Assembly (NCBI GenBank): GCA_965230605.1
Contig: CBDDLD010000005.1
Span: 1 to 64,000, forward strand
Direction of reading: 5' to 3'
Length of the DNA: 64,000 nucleotides
Source: CBDDLD01 sp965230605
GTDB taxonomy: Bacteria; Bacteroidota; Bacteroidia; Flavobacteriales; Flavobacteriaceae
Part shown: positions 44,138 through 53,300 of the stretch, one piece after another
Layout of the letters: each line of letters starts with the position of its first letter
Numbering within the stretch: position 1 is the stretch's first letter
Program-made: the position numbers and the translations under genes
Notes under the pieces: generated by a model
What the model saw: the letters and a program-made list of their open reading frames with translations, nothing else
Database searches by the model: none
Told to the model about the DNA's origin: nothing

Positions 44138-44311
44138 ATGAAATCTCTAACTGTTTTAAAAACGCTTTACGCCGAAAGTACGGAAATTGGCTCTGGAGCC
44201 TTAGTTGCCTTGGACCGAGCTTCTCCCCCCATCATTGAGCTGCTAAAAAGATCCTATCGGTCAGACAAACATACCCTAACAGGGGACATACATTACTTGT
44301 TCTCTTTGTAG
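44138..44311 (+). CDS. Possible small protein, 57 aa
   Basis: ATG 44138 to TAG 44309-44311: MKSLTVLKTLYAESTEIGSG then a short basic tail. The composition is protein-like but no family or expression signal is visible; could be a chance frame in the ~470-bp gap between 44067 and 44540, which otherwise holds only the terminator. Confidence 0.3.
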   Translation: MKSLTVLKTLYAESTEIGSGALVALDRASPPIIELLKRSYRSDKHTLTGDIHYLFSL

Positions 44312-44476
44312 AACGGTCATTCTACAAGACAATCGGTAAGAGCCTACCAAAGAAACATTCCTTGATGCACCAACCAATCTCGCACTTTCTGCTTTTCCTT
44401 TGTAGCAGAAACTGCATAGCTTTGTCAATGAAGCAGTACAGTTTATGACAAAGTAAAATGAGTTGTTGTCGTATGA

Positions 44477-44511
44477 AAACAGGCTACCAAAATTATTTTG
44501 ATAGCCTGTTT
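44477..44511 (-). terminator. Terminator of the secreted-protein operon
   Basis: Stem AAACAGGCTA / TAGCCTGTTT with inner AAAAT/ATTTT pairing; follows the last gene of the leftward operon (stop at 44541). Confidence 0.75.
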
Positions 44512-44540
44512 GAAATAAAACTTAGTTTTTCAAGGAATTT

Positions 44541-44993
44541 CTATCTAAGACTTGACAATGTTCCTTGAGAAAAGCTTAGTGTAAATTTTATGTTGGATGA
44601 AAGCTTTGTTTTTTCGATTTCTATTTTCTTTGATTTCTCCCATTTTTCTTTAGAGTTTGAACGAGTTTCTACATAAAAAGTAGCCTCATCTATACCATCA
44701 TCACAAGACAAGCGGTATCTTTTGTTCTCTATTTCAATGGTAAAGTTGTCAAAGCAGTATTTTTCTCTTCCATAGTAATAAATACGTTTGTACTTGAAGA
44801 GTATTCCTTTGGTTTTGGTGTTATTAAAAGAGTAACTTACTGTGTTGTTATCCTTCCACGTGTTTTCTTTTTTCATATCGTGGATAGATGGAAATTTGTC
44901 TAGTAAAAATTGTAAATCAGTCTCCAGACTCTGACCAAAGCTGTTTAATGAAAGGGTACACAGCCCTAAAATAAATGCAATGCGAAGTATCAT
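44541..44993 (-). CDS. Secreted protein, 150 aa (operon gene 4)
   Basis: Signal peptide MILRIAFILGLCTLSLNSFGQ; the mature part is beta-rich (YRLSCDDGIDEATFYVETRS). No domain recognised. Last gene of an operon of four exported proteins (46524, 45469, 45020, 44541) with short spacers of 14-27 bp, opposite to an HTH regulator gene. Probably periplasmic or surface located. Confidence 0.6.
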   Translation of the reverse strand: MILRIAFILGLCTLSLNSFGQSLETDLQFLLDKFPSIHDMKKENTWKDNNTVSYSFNNTKTKGILFKYKRIYYYGREKYCFDNFTIEIENKRYRLSCDDGIDEATFYVETRSNSKEKWEKSKKIEIEKTKLSSNIKFTLSFSQGTLSSLR

Positions 44994-45019
44994 AATTTTT
45001 TTTTGAATGATGAATCGGT

Positions 45020-45454
45020 TTATGTATCTGCAACTACAGAGCAGTCTTTTGATGCTGTTCTAATTTTTCCACCAGTTAGTTGTTGTTCTACTTTGCTTGT
45101 ATAGTGTTTTATACTTCTCGTAGACCATGTGTACCCCTTGTTCTGAGACGTTCGCCATGTAGTATATACATGCCCTACTCCAAAACGTTTTGCAATGCTT
45201 AGTTTGGTTCCAGTTTGCCAATACGAATCGTCTTTTCGACACTTATAAAGATATAAGTCGGTATCAAGTATAGCATTTGAACCAACGACTTTTCTAACTG
45301 TGGCAATAACATAAACAGGGCTTGAAAAATAATATCTTCCATCTACCTCCACTTTGGTAGCTTTGAAATAGACAACATCACCTGCTTTAAATGTTTGTGC
45401 AGGGAGTATAACAGAGAATAAAAAGCTTCCGAAAAGAACTAAAAATGTTTTCAT
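45020..45454 (-). CDS. Secreted protein, 144 aa (operon gene 3)
   Basis: Signal peptide ends near PAQ. FKAGDVVYFKATKVEVDGR, LYLYKCRKDDSYWQTGTKLS and IAKRFGVG align with the 163-residue first gene of the operon (FKTGNMVFFRMQQQKVLEL, YYLYTCSNTSETWIKTNKI), so genes 1 and 3 are paralogues. Function unknown. Confidence 0.65.
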   Translation of the reverse strand: MKTFLVLFGSFLFSVILPAQTFKAGDVVYFKATKVEVDGRYYFSSPVYVIATVRKVVGSNAILDTDLYLYKCRKDDSYWQTGTKLSIAKRFGVGHVYTTWRTSQNKGYTWSTRSIKHYTSKVEQQLTGGKIRTASKDCSVVADT

Positions 45455-45468
45455 AATTATATTGATAT

Positions 45469-46497
45469 TTATAATCTTGGGAAATATAAAGTGTATTTGT
45501 AATGAGCTTTATTGGATTTTTCAAACCGAGCAAAAGTTCTAATCAGAAGTTGTTGAGTTTCTTTGTTTACAATTTCAGAAAATCCAAAAGCAGAAGGGTC
45601 TTTATTAGGTAACCAAGGTGTTCTCATATTGCGCTCAAATATGTATACCTTGATCTGATATTGTGTTGGATTTTCTCGAAGTTTTCGAGCTTGTTCCACA
45701 GGTGCGCCAAGGTATTGTAGTCGAACTCCATTCATACAAGTGACTTGTTGAAAGCGCTTTTTATCAGCGTCGTATTCTCCTAATTTTTCAATATCAAATT
45801 TCAACACATGTAGTTTATTTGGATTTTGCTTTCTTTTAATAGCGTTTTGCTCCGAACGTACAATCTGTTCTTTAATATTTTGAACAGGTTTTTTAATATG
45901 CTCTTTGATGAGTTTATCTAAGACAGTATCAATTTCTTTTGCCATGTTTTTAAACCGCTTTGTTTGATTCTCAGTTGTTTCAAATTCATCTCCACCAGTA
46001 TTAGAAAATACATTGACTTTGAATGTTGTTTTGGCATTATGGGTAGAGCGAAAAGAGGTAAGGGTAAGTTTGTAGGCAGGGAATTGTTTTTGTAAACTAC
46101 GTTCAATCGCTTTGAGTCGAGCGGCCTCTTTTTGTTTCGTATTTTTTTCTTGCAAATAAATGATGAAGTTAGTCGTTCCTAGGTGACTAGAGTTGCGTTT
46201 TTCATGAACATGAATATTAAAACTATCTAAGAGCGGACTTTTTTTATCTGAGAATGCTGCTACTTTTCCCTCGAATACAGAAAACTTGTCGTAAGTATTC
46301 AGTGTAAAATAGCCATTGGGTAGTGTTTGTTTTTTCTCTACGAATCGAGGTTTATTGTAGTAAATACAATCCATGTCTCGAACTTCGTAGAATGGGATTG
46401 TTATATCCACTTTTTTCTGGCAGACTACCAATGCTTTGCTTTGAGCAAAACTATTGAGTGCTATACCTAGTAGGAAGAAGTATAGGATAATTTGCAT
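45469..46497 (-). CDS. Secreted protein, 342 aa (operon gene 2)
   Basis: Signal peptide MQIILYFFLLGIALNSFAQS. The mature protein has a charged, largely helical centre (LQKQFPAYKLTLTSFRST ... FKNMAKEIDTVLDKLIKEHI) and a C-terminal ~80-residue part (YLGAPVEQARKLRENPTQYQ). I do not recognise it. The central gene of the exported four-protein operon and its likely main effector. Confidence 0.6.
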   Translation of the reverse strand: MQIILYFFLLGIALNSFAQSKALVVCQKKVDITIPFYEVRDMDCIYYNKPRFVEKKQTLPNGYFTLNTYDKFSVFEGKVAAFSDKKSPLLDSFNIHVHEKRNSSHLGTTNFIIYLQEKNTKQKEAARLKAIERSLQKQFPAYKLTLTSFRSTHNAKTTFKVNVFSNTGGDEFETTENQTKRFKNMAKEIDTVLDKLIKEHIKKPVQNIKEQIVRSEQNAIKRKQNPNKLHVLKFDIEKLGEYDADKKRFQQVTCMNGVRLQYLGAPVEQARKLRENPTQYQIKVYIFERNMRTPWLPNKDPSAFGFSEIVNKETQQLLIRTFARFEKSNKAHYKYTLYFPRL

Positions 46498-46523
46498 AAC
46501 GTTTATTTTGAGAATGATTCAAA

Positions 46524-47015
46524 TTATTGTTTTTGGTTTTTGGCAATGATAATTGGGCAAGAATCGGTTGTTTGTAGGATATTGCCTCGTGTTAATACTT
46601 CGAGTGCTTCATTGGTAAAAGGGCGGAGGTAATAAACATTCTGTTGGTATTTTAAACTTTCTGTAGCATCCCAAACCTCTGTTGTGATAAGCTGATCTGT
46701 TTTGAGGCGTTTTTGTACCTGAATTTTATTGGTTTTTATCCATGTTTCAGATGTGTTAGAGCAGGTATATAGATAGTATTTAACTTGTACGTCTGCTAGA
46801 TTATATTTCTTTTTCTGAGAGACGATTGTTCCTACGATGTAGAGTTTTTTGTCGAACTTATAAATGCCCCGAGGGATTTTACCATTAAGTTCAAGAACCT
46901 TTTGTTGTTGCATTCTAAAAAAGACCATATTGCCAGTCTTAAAATCTTGTGCATTTACATCAAAAAAAGCAATTGACAGTAAGAGTGTCAAAAAGCTGTA
47001 TAGGAGTGATTTCAT
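46524..47015 (-). CDS. Secreted protein, 163 aa (operon gene 1)
   Basis: Signal peptide ends near VNAQ. Paralogous to operon gene 3 (see there). First gene of the operon, transcribed from a TATATTTG-type promoter located in the region it shares with the divergent HTH gene, so control by that HTH protein is likely. Confidence 0.65.
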   Translation of the reverse strand: MKSLLYSFLTLLLSIAFFDVNAQDFKTGNMVFFRMQQQKVLELNGKIPRGIYKFDKKLYIVGTIVSQKKKYNLADVQVKYYLYTCSNTSETWIKTNKIQVQKRLKTDQLITTEVWDATESLKYQQNVYYLRPFTNEALEVLTRGNILQTTDSCPIIIAKNQKQ

Positions 47016-47050
47016 AAAAAATGATTTAATGAGAAAATGGTTTGGTTTTT

Positions 47051-47058
47051 CAAATATA
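47051..47058 (-). promoter_or_regulatory. Candidate -7 box TATATTTG for the secreted-protein operon
   Basis: On the minus strand TATATTTG matches the Bacteroidota -7 consensus, 36 bp upstream of the start at 47015. The -33 element is less clear and overlaps the repeats described next. Confidence 0.55.
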
Positions 47059-47083
47059 GGAAAAAAACAAAAAAGATACTAAA

Positions 47084-47125
47084 AAGTAGTACTAAATGTG
47101 TAGTAATAAAAGTGTAGTACCTTTT
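47084..47125. promoter_or_regulatory. Triple 14-bp repeat GTGTAGTAnTAAAA, candidate operator of the HTH regulator
   Basis: Three consecutive units, 47084-47097, 47098-47111 and 47112-47125: AAGTAGTACTAAAT, GTGTAGTAATAAAA, GTGTAGTACCTTTT. Exact 14-bp period between two divergent genes, adjacent to a -7 box, as expected for cooperative repressor binding. Confidence 0.6.
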
Positions 47126-47152
47126 GGAAGTTATTTTCCATTCATTTGTATA

Positions 47153-47419
47153 ATGGATGAAAAAAATAAATTTGTTGAAATGGGTTTGGAGAACTTAGGT
47201 CAACGTCTAAAAGAATTGCGTAAGGCAAAAGGGTATAAGAACTATGAGAAATTTGCTTATGATCATGATATTGCACGTGCTCAATATGGGCGATATGAAA
47301 AGGGGTCTGACTTGAGGTTTGGAACACTCTTAAAAATTATTGAAAGTCATGGACTTACTGTTGCTGAGTTTTTTGCAGAAGGATTTGATGATGGCGAAAT
47401 TCCCAAAAAAGATGGGTAG
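47153..47419 (+). CDS. Cro/CI-type HTH transcriptional regulator
   Basis: 88 residues from ATG 47153 (MDEKNKFVEMGLENLGQRLKEL); an upstream in-frame ATG at 47096 would overlap the operator repeats. XRE fold: LGQRLKELRKAKGYKNYEKFAYDHDIARAQYGRYEKGSDLRFGTLLKII, with recognition helix IARAQYGRYEKG. Divergent from the secreted-protein operon, which it likely represses together with itself through the 14-bp repeats at 47084-47125. Confidence 0.85.
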   Translation: MDEKNKFVEMGLENLGQRLKELRKAKGYKNYEKFAYDHDIARAQYGRYEKGSDLRFGTLLKIIESHGLTVAEFFAEGFDDGEIPKKDG

Positions 47420-47481
47420 ATGAACTAAAGTATGTTTCTATTTCTAAGCTAGAGATTTACTCAGATTTTATTCTACAAAAA

Positions 47482-47558
47482 CAGGATAACAACAACTGTG
47501 ACACCCCATTGCAGACTAATCTATAATCAGTTCCATAATAGGCAGTGTTGTTATCCCA
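47482..47558. repeat. Palindromic site C (CAGGATAACA ... TGTTATCC), 77 bp
   Basis: Outer arms GGATAACAA / TTGTTATCC plus inner ACTG/CAGT. Bases 47471-47506 are identical, inverted, to 18765-18800. The right arm ends CCCACC rather than CCTG, so it is one base less symmetric than A and B. Confidence 0.75.
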
Positions 47559-47730
47559 CCATTGATTGGAACTGTGTGCTAGAAGGGCTTGGAGATATTA
47601 CGATGTTAACTCGTAAATAAAGATTAGCTCGAAATTGTAATGAGGTGTCTTTACTAGTGTAGGCATTCATTGCTCTTTGCCAAGCAAAAAGTAACAATTC
47701 CGATTTATGAATAGAGTAGGAATCTTGCAT
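47551..47730 (-). CDS. Possible small protein, 59 aa
   Basis: Frame MQDSYSIHKSELLLFAWQRA continuing to a stop provided by the right arm of site C (GGATAA). Contains W and TSK at spacing similar to the 80-residue frame beside site B, so may be a cassette-like partner. No known domain. Confidence 0.3.
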   Translation of the reverse strand: MQDSYSIHKSELLLFAWQRAMNAYTSKDTSLQFRANLYLRVNIVISPSPSSTQFQSMVG

Positions 47731-47849
47731 GAAATGGAATCACCATATATATATACGACTATTTTGGAGGGAAGGTATGTAATAGAAGACTTCTATTTAA
47801 CATAAGAAAGATTATGGGAGAAATTGAATGGTACTGAAATAGGTTGACA

Positions 47850-48998
47850 CTATTCTTTAATAATTTTCTTTGTAATTCGATTAAACCTAGATTGAAATTC
47901 TATAAAGTAAACGCCTCTTGGCAAGGCACTAAGGTCTATTGTAGTTTGTTTGTTAAACATCTTATTTGTCAATACTTCCTGCCCTTCTACAGAATACATT
48001 CTTAGTGTCACCTTTTCTTCATGGTTTACTTCTATTTGAAGATGATCTTTGACAGGATTTGGAAATAATTGAATTAAGGTCTCCTCTTTTATTACTTTAC
48101 CAAAGGAAGTAATTGGTGAACAAGGCAAGGGGCTAGAGCGAATGACAATATCTCTGTAGGTTTTACCTAATAATACTCCTGCTGAATTATATTCTAAAAT
48201 TGAAAATCCAATTACATAACTACCTATATTACTTGGTAATATGGCAAATGCTCCTGTTGAAGCATCCCATTCTAATAGAGTGTTTCCTCCTAAAGGATTA
48301 GAACTACTATAAGGGGTTTGAAACGATACAATACTATAAGGAGGGGCACTAGGATGACTAGGGATAGGATTTAAATTTGTCATTCCATTTAAAGGAGAAT
48401 AAAATTCGTAGACTAATGAATCTCCATCTATATCTATTGCATTTAAGTTAGTTAAAAAGGTATCAATAGTAGATATAATTAGGGGGATTTCTCTATTAAA
48501 TTGAGGCGAACTATTACAACTTAACATTCCTTCTGACGTTATTTCTGTTGTAATAGTCATTCCTGTAGAAGAGGGACTACTTATATTAATAAGGTCATTA
48601 CTTCTACAACAACGTTGGTAAGTTAAAATATATCCTGTATTGCTAAAAGGAAGAGTTATTATCTGAGAATAGACGGTATAATGCACGCAAATATTATGAA
48701 TACAACTATCTGGATAATCTAAGCTAATAGTATCATTACTTGCTGTATCTAAAGGAATCATAAATGCAGAAATATAGTTATTAGTTTGAGCATCAAAAAT
48801 TCCAATGGAAATAGAATTGTCAAACCATGTGACTCCAAAATTACAATCACGATATACCTTTAAATTAATTTCATACTGGTCATTACCTAAACATTTATAA
48901 GTAATTTCACCACCTACAATATGTGATGCAGATAGGTTCTTCTGACAAAGGAAAACGATTAAAGTTAATATTATAAGCTTTAGAACTTGTGCTTTCAT
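47850..48998 (-). CDS. T9SS-exported surface protein, 382 aa
   Basis: Signal peptide (MKAQVLKLIILTLIVFLCQKNLSASH). SHIVGGEITYKCLGNDQYEI and LKVYRDCNFG form the start shared by a large group of Bacteroidota surface proteins. Ig-like body with cadherin-like IDIDGDSLVYEF, and a C-terminal T9SS type A sorting domain (LFPNPVKDHLQIEVNHEE ... ALPRGVYFIEF). Probably an adhesin or structural surface protein. Downstream is the IS1 element. Confidence 0.8.
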   Translation of the reverse strand: MKAQVLKLIILTLIVFLCQKNLSASHIVGGEITYKCLGNDQYEINLKVYRDCNFGVTWFDNSISIGIFDAQTNNYISAFMIPLDTASNDTISLDYPDSCIHNICVHYTVYSQIITLPFSNTGYILTYQRCCRSNDLINISSPSSTGMTITTEITSEGMLSCNSSPQFNREIPLIISTIDTFLTNLNAIDIDGDSLVYEFYSPLNGMTNLNPIPSHPSAPPYSIVSFQTPYSSSNPLGGNTLLEWDASTGAFAILPSNIGSYVIGFSILEYNSAGVLLGKTYRDIVIRSSPLPCSPITSFGKVIKEETLIQLFPNPVKDHLQIEVNHEEKVTLRMYSVEGQEVLTNKMFNKQTTIDLSALPRGVYFIEFQSRFNRITKKIIKE

Positions 48999-49107
48999 TT
49001 TTCCATTTTTTTAATCAAATATTTATATCGTGTATGCCTAAGAGTATGGTAGTGATGTAGATTGTATGATAAGTTAGAAAAAAGACAATGAAGACTATAT
49101 TTGTAAG

Positions 49108-49401
49108 ATGTGTTCAATATCTATACAAATAAAATGTCCTCATTGCCACAATTCAAAGGTCGTTAAAAACGGGAAAAAAACCACAGGAAGACAAAACTTT
49201 CTGTGTAAGAATTGTGGCAAACAATTTCAAGCTGAATATTTATACCAAGGAGCAGATCCAAGTATGAAAGCCCAGCTACAAAGTTCTTTATTACATGGTA
49301 GTGGTATTAGAGATTGTTACAAAATATTTGGAATTAGTCCTAAAACTACTCTTCGATTTATACTAGAGCAAGGAGAAAAAATTAAAATTGCTCCTAGATA
49401 A
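49108..49401 (+). CDS. IS1 transposase, N-terminal zinc-finger/HTH part
   Basis: 97 residues: InsA-type zinc finger (CPHCHNSKVVKNGKKT ... FLCKNCGKQF) and HTH (HGSGIRDCYKIFGISPKT). It ends at TAA 49399-49401. Unlike IS1 of E. coli, where InsB lies in the -1 frame, the catalytic part continues here in the same frame after this stop. The element was probably a single-ORF transposase interrupted by a nonsense change, or it depends on readthrough. Confidence 0.85.
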   Translation: MCSISIQIKCPHCHNSKVVKNGKKTTGRQNFLCKNCGKQFQAEYLYQGADPSMKAQLQSSLLHGSGIRDCYKIFGISPKTTLRFILEQGEKIKIAPR

Positions 49402-49416
49402 AAGAAGTATAAAAAA

Positions 49417-49818
49417 GTGCAAATTGATGAGTTATATTCCTTTGTGAATCAGAAAGATAAAAAAGTGTGGGTTTTCTACGTTTACGCTCCTGAGACCAAA
49501 GAAATATTAGCTGTAACAATGGGCAAACGTACAAAAAAGCAACTTCGATATTTAATGACACAATTAAAGTGTCTAGATATAGAAATTGAATTTTACTGTA
49601 CAGATGCTTTTAAGAGTTTTAAAGAGGTCTTACCTTATTATCAACATATTATTGGTAAATCTTTTACTAAAGATATTGAAGGTATTAATACTCTTATTCG
49701 CTCTAAAATTGCACGATTTCACCGAAGAACTACCAAGTTTTCTAAGAAACTTAAGTATCAATGGCATTTGTTTAAAATTTTTGTCTTTTATTTCAATGAA
49801 CTTCCATCATACATTTAA
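49417..49818 (+). CDS. IS1 transposase, catalytic (DDE) part
   Basis: 133 residues after a GTG at 49417: IDELYSFVNQKDKKVWVF, FYCTDAFKSFKEVLP, and IEGINTLIRSKIARFHRRT with FSKKL, i.e. the Asp-Asp-Glu triad and the IS1-specific RRTxKFSK box. In frame with the upstream part and separated only by TAA AAG AAG TAT AAA AAA. By itself it lacks the DNA-binding part. Confidence 0.85.
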   Translation: MQIDELYSFVNQKDKKVWVFYVYAPETKEILAVTMGKRTKKQLRYLMTQLKCLDIEIEFYCTDAFKSFKEVLPYYQHIIGKSFTKDIEGINTLIRSKIARFHRRTTKFSKKLKYQWHLFKIFVFYFNELPSYI

Positions 49819-49845
49819 CAACACAACCAAGAGTATATATGATCT

Positions 49846-50382
49846 CTAAATTATAGATTCTTTGAAAAAAGAATAATACTTTCTCTTATGTAAATGATTC
49901 TTTATTTTGCTTAAAACTTCTTTCTTCTTTGAATCAGTATATGAAACACCGATATACCCATATTTATCATATTCAAGTAGAATAGGTAATAACTCTAAGA
50001 AGGATTTAAAATTTGGTGCTATGGTATATTTTTTTTTAGGGAAAGAATCATATCGATCTACGATTAAGATTTCACTATTTAATTTATCTTCTGCTAGAAA
50101 GTAAGAATCTAATCTTCCAAAATAGTTATACTTATCATCTGTCTCTAATTTGGGGATAAATGAAAAGCCAAAGCATTGGAACGTTTTAGAATTTACATTC
50201 ACTACAAAGTTTTGTAAAAAATCATTACGTTCAATAAATTTATGTTTCATCTTCAAAGAAAACATTTCTTTAATAGCTAAAGCATCTTCATCTGAACAGT
50301 CTTCAATATTATTTTTAATATCTAATGTAGTAGGTACTACATTAGATATTTTTCCAATAATAATTTCAAAAAAATCTTTCAT
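49846..50382 (-). CDS. Presumed immunity protein of the RHS toxin
   Basis: 178 residues, acidic, cytosolic. The segment IVDRYDSFPKKKYTIAPNFKSFLELLPILLEY with a preceding GRLDSYF is reminiscent of SUKH/SMI1-KNR4 immunity proteins, but the assignment is tentative. It starts eight bases after the RHS toxin stop codon, the position of immunity genes, and should bind and neutralise the C-terminal toxin domain. Confidence 0.65.
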   Translation of the reverse strand: MKDFFEIIIGKISNVVPTTLDIKNNIEDCSDEDALAIKEMFSLKMKHKFIERNDFLQNFVVNVNSKTFQCFGFSFIPKLETDDKYNYFGRLDSYFLAEDKLNSEILIVDRYDSFPKKKYTIAPNFKSFLELLPILLEYDKYGYIGVSYTDSKKKEVLSKIKNHLHKRKYYSFFKESII

Positions 50383-50390
50383 TTATATAT

Positions 50391-53300
50391 TTATTTTTCA
50401 ACAGGCATATCTATCATACCTGCAGGTACTGGTTCACTTTTTGTATCTGGGCTATAAAATATGATAGCATGAGATACCCGTTTACCTAAGAATTCACTAG
50501 CTTCTTTATCACTTGAATATACTTGTTCTGTAGTTTGAGATATACTTGGAGTAAATTGACCAGATGCAAAATCTCTTGCTTCTTCATATGTAGCATAAAA
50601 AATATGAGCTTTACCTGTATTATCACTATTATTGACATAGTCCATAAACGGTTTGAAACCTTGAGAAAAGGCAAATTGCAATAGCTGGGCATCAGTTTTT
50701 TCCATAAATGCATCTACAACAGCAGCAGCTCCAATGGGATCAACCATATCAACTGGACTCATTTGTCCATTTGCATAAAAAGCAAAAGTAAGACCAGACC
50801 CTACTAACATTATCTTTTTACTAAACTTAGTAAGAAGACCAAATCTAAATTTATTTCCCTTATTAAAGGGATGTAATACTTTACTAAAAAATCGATGAGC
50901 TTTCTCTGGAATTGCTGTTGCAAAACGTCCTTGGTACTTATGATGATGAATTAATATGTCGCCAGCATATTCAGCATGTTTAGGGTTATGTTTTATCCAA
51001 ACTTCATCAACAACAGGTGGAGCACCATTTTTGATTTTTGCTTTATTTGCAGGGCTTAAAGTTTGAGGATAATTTTTTAAGACCTCATTCCAATATGCAA
51101 CATAGTTTCTCCCTCCTCCAAATTTGGTATAAGAAGTTGTGGCAACCTTATTTCCATTTATTGTTTTTGCTGTAGAACCTAACCCTATATTATTCATATC
51201 CACGTCAAGTTTTGGATTATACAGAGCTTTTGCATTTATTGAAGTATGAATATCAACTTCGAGACCATCTAAATCAATAGCTGCAATAGGCATATTCCCA
51301 GCAAATTGGTAAGGAGTATAGAAAGCGAAACCATCAGCTAATGGATCAACAGAAAGAAATTTAGCAATAGATGGATTATATAATCTAAAGCCATAATCTT
51401 GAATAAGTTGATTCCCCCACTCACGATCATTCTCTTTTCCGTTAAAACCATGTTTATAGGAACTTGGATTAAACGATCGACCAGGCATTGTCCACCCAAA
51501 TGGATAATAGTCCTGAGCAGACTGCACTTCAGCTTTATATCCTTGAGCTGTCGTTTGACCAAGTGCTGTTAAATAACCAAGTTTCAAATCACTAACAGTC
51601 ACCAAAACATTTTCTAAATGATTAGAAATTTCAAAGATCTTTTCTCCACGAGTTCCATTACTGCCTCTATCTTTTTCAAGGCTCTCGCCCAAAGATGCAT
51701 TCATTGAACTAGGGTTAGTAAGAGGAGTATATTCATCTAAAGATACATTATGTTGATGAATTCCCAAACGACTAGAACCATAAATTGGAGTTTCTTCTAA
51801 TTTTTTACTAAACGTTCCTGCAATATTTTCTACTATATACGTACCCATAATATTTCCACTCGCATCTCTAATATAGAAAGTTGTTCTAATTGGGCTATTT
51901 GATGGGATTTTAGGGGCTATTTCTTTACTTAATCTATGTCCATTAACATCATAAGTATAGGTAATATCATAATCATTATTACTAACAGTTGATACTTTGT
52001 CTTGAGAATTCCATTTAATAGTATTAGTTCCATCTGTTGTTAAATTACCAATTGGATCATAAGTATAATTCATTCCATCTACATCATTAATACCTATAGT
52101 AGTTGACATAGGATCTGTTATAGAGATAAGTTGGTTCTTTAATTTTCCTACCCCATAATTATAACTTAATGCGTCAATATGAGTAGATGAACTAGTAGCT
52201 GTATTTAAAGTATGACGATCTAAACTTTTAATATTTCCATTAGCATCATAAGAATAAGCTGTTCTGTAGGCATTACTCAAACCACTTTTACTCCAACCGT
52301 TAGTATATGCATAAGATTCCGATTTTGTAATACGATGCAACGCATCATATTCATAGACCATTGCTTGTGTTGCTTTTGTCAACGGATTAATAGGCACTAA
52401 AGATGGAATATGGTTAATCATAAATGTAACATTACCATTAAATAATCCTTCTGTAATACCATTACCTGTGATATCAGAATTAAATATAGTAGTATTAGAA
52501 TGAGCAAAAACACCTAAATCAATTCCTGTGTTAATTGTCTTGTAATCTTCTCTATGATACCCCAAATAGTAGGCTGCTTGATCATAGCCAAACCATTTAT
52601 TATAATTATGTGGTAGTCCAGTTCCTGGACCAGTAGCAATAAATCCATCTTGCCCTAAATCCCGTTTACTTGTAGTGTTATTAATTCCTTTTATCCATCC
52701 CTGAATATTATACATGTAATCTAGTCCTTGAACTTTATCTTCACCTAACTCTATGCGAGCCAATGGACCATGTGCATAATAAAAATATTTAGCATCTAAA
52801 TCCCAAGCATATCCATTTTTACTAGTTTCAGTAAAAATTAAACGATTATCAGCATCATATTCATAACGATGAAAAAATTGGTCTTTAGTACCACTCATGA
52901 AGGCAACTTCTTTTACATTGCCAGAAATGAGGTCATAATTATATTCAATTTCTGAAGCTCCCAAAATATTAATTTGATTATGTATTTTTTTAACATGACC
53001 ATGAACATCATAACTATAATAGGTAGCAATATGATCATTATATGTTCGAGCTATCCGTCCTCTTAAATTATCTTGAATAATTGGACTAAAACTAGCATTT
53101 TCATATTCTGTAATAATTCTTTCATGAACCGAAAGTATCGCTTCAGGAAAAGTTGTTCTATTTAAGTTCCAATCACTAATTACTGGATGCCCATCTAAAC
53201 GTCCAATTTCAATAACTCTTCCTTGTTTATCGTATTTTGTATAGGAATATTGATCGTTTAGAACTTGTCTAGCGTTTTGAGAAAAACGCAAACGGTTAGC

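Larger units (their letters stand above)
47420..47849. other. Gap holding site C and a possible small gene
   Basis: 430 bp between the HTH gene and the T9SS-sorted protein. Besides site C and the 59-residue frame I see nothing. It probably is the right border of the mobile segment. Confidence 0.5.
49048..49828 (+). mobile_element. IS1-family insertion sequence, 781 bp
   Basis: Imperfect terminal inverted repeats of 23 bp (49048-49070 and 49806-49828; 18 matches; left end GGTAGTGATGTAGATTG) flanked by an 8-bp direct repeat AAGAGTAT (49040-49047 and 49829-49836). Length and target duplication are typical for IS1. The intact target duplication indicates it has not decayed much since insertion. 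It sits ten bases from the stop codon of the immunity gene. Confidence 0.88.

Noticed and set aside
18706..47558. Interpreting the CAGGATAACA palindromes as true integron attC sites
   Set aside because: They do not match the RYYYAAC/GTTRRRY box consensus and there is no recognisable IntI with its extra domain; only the folded layout is similar.
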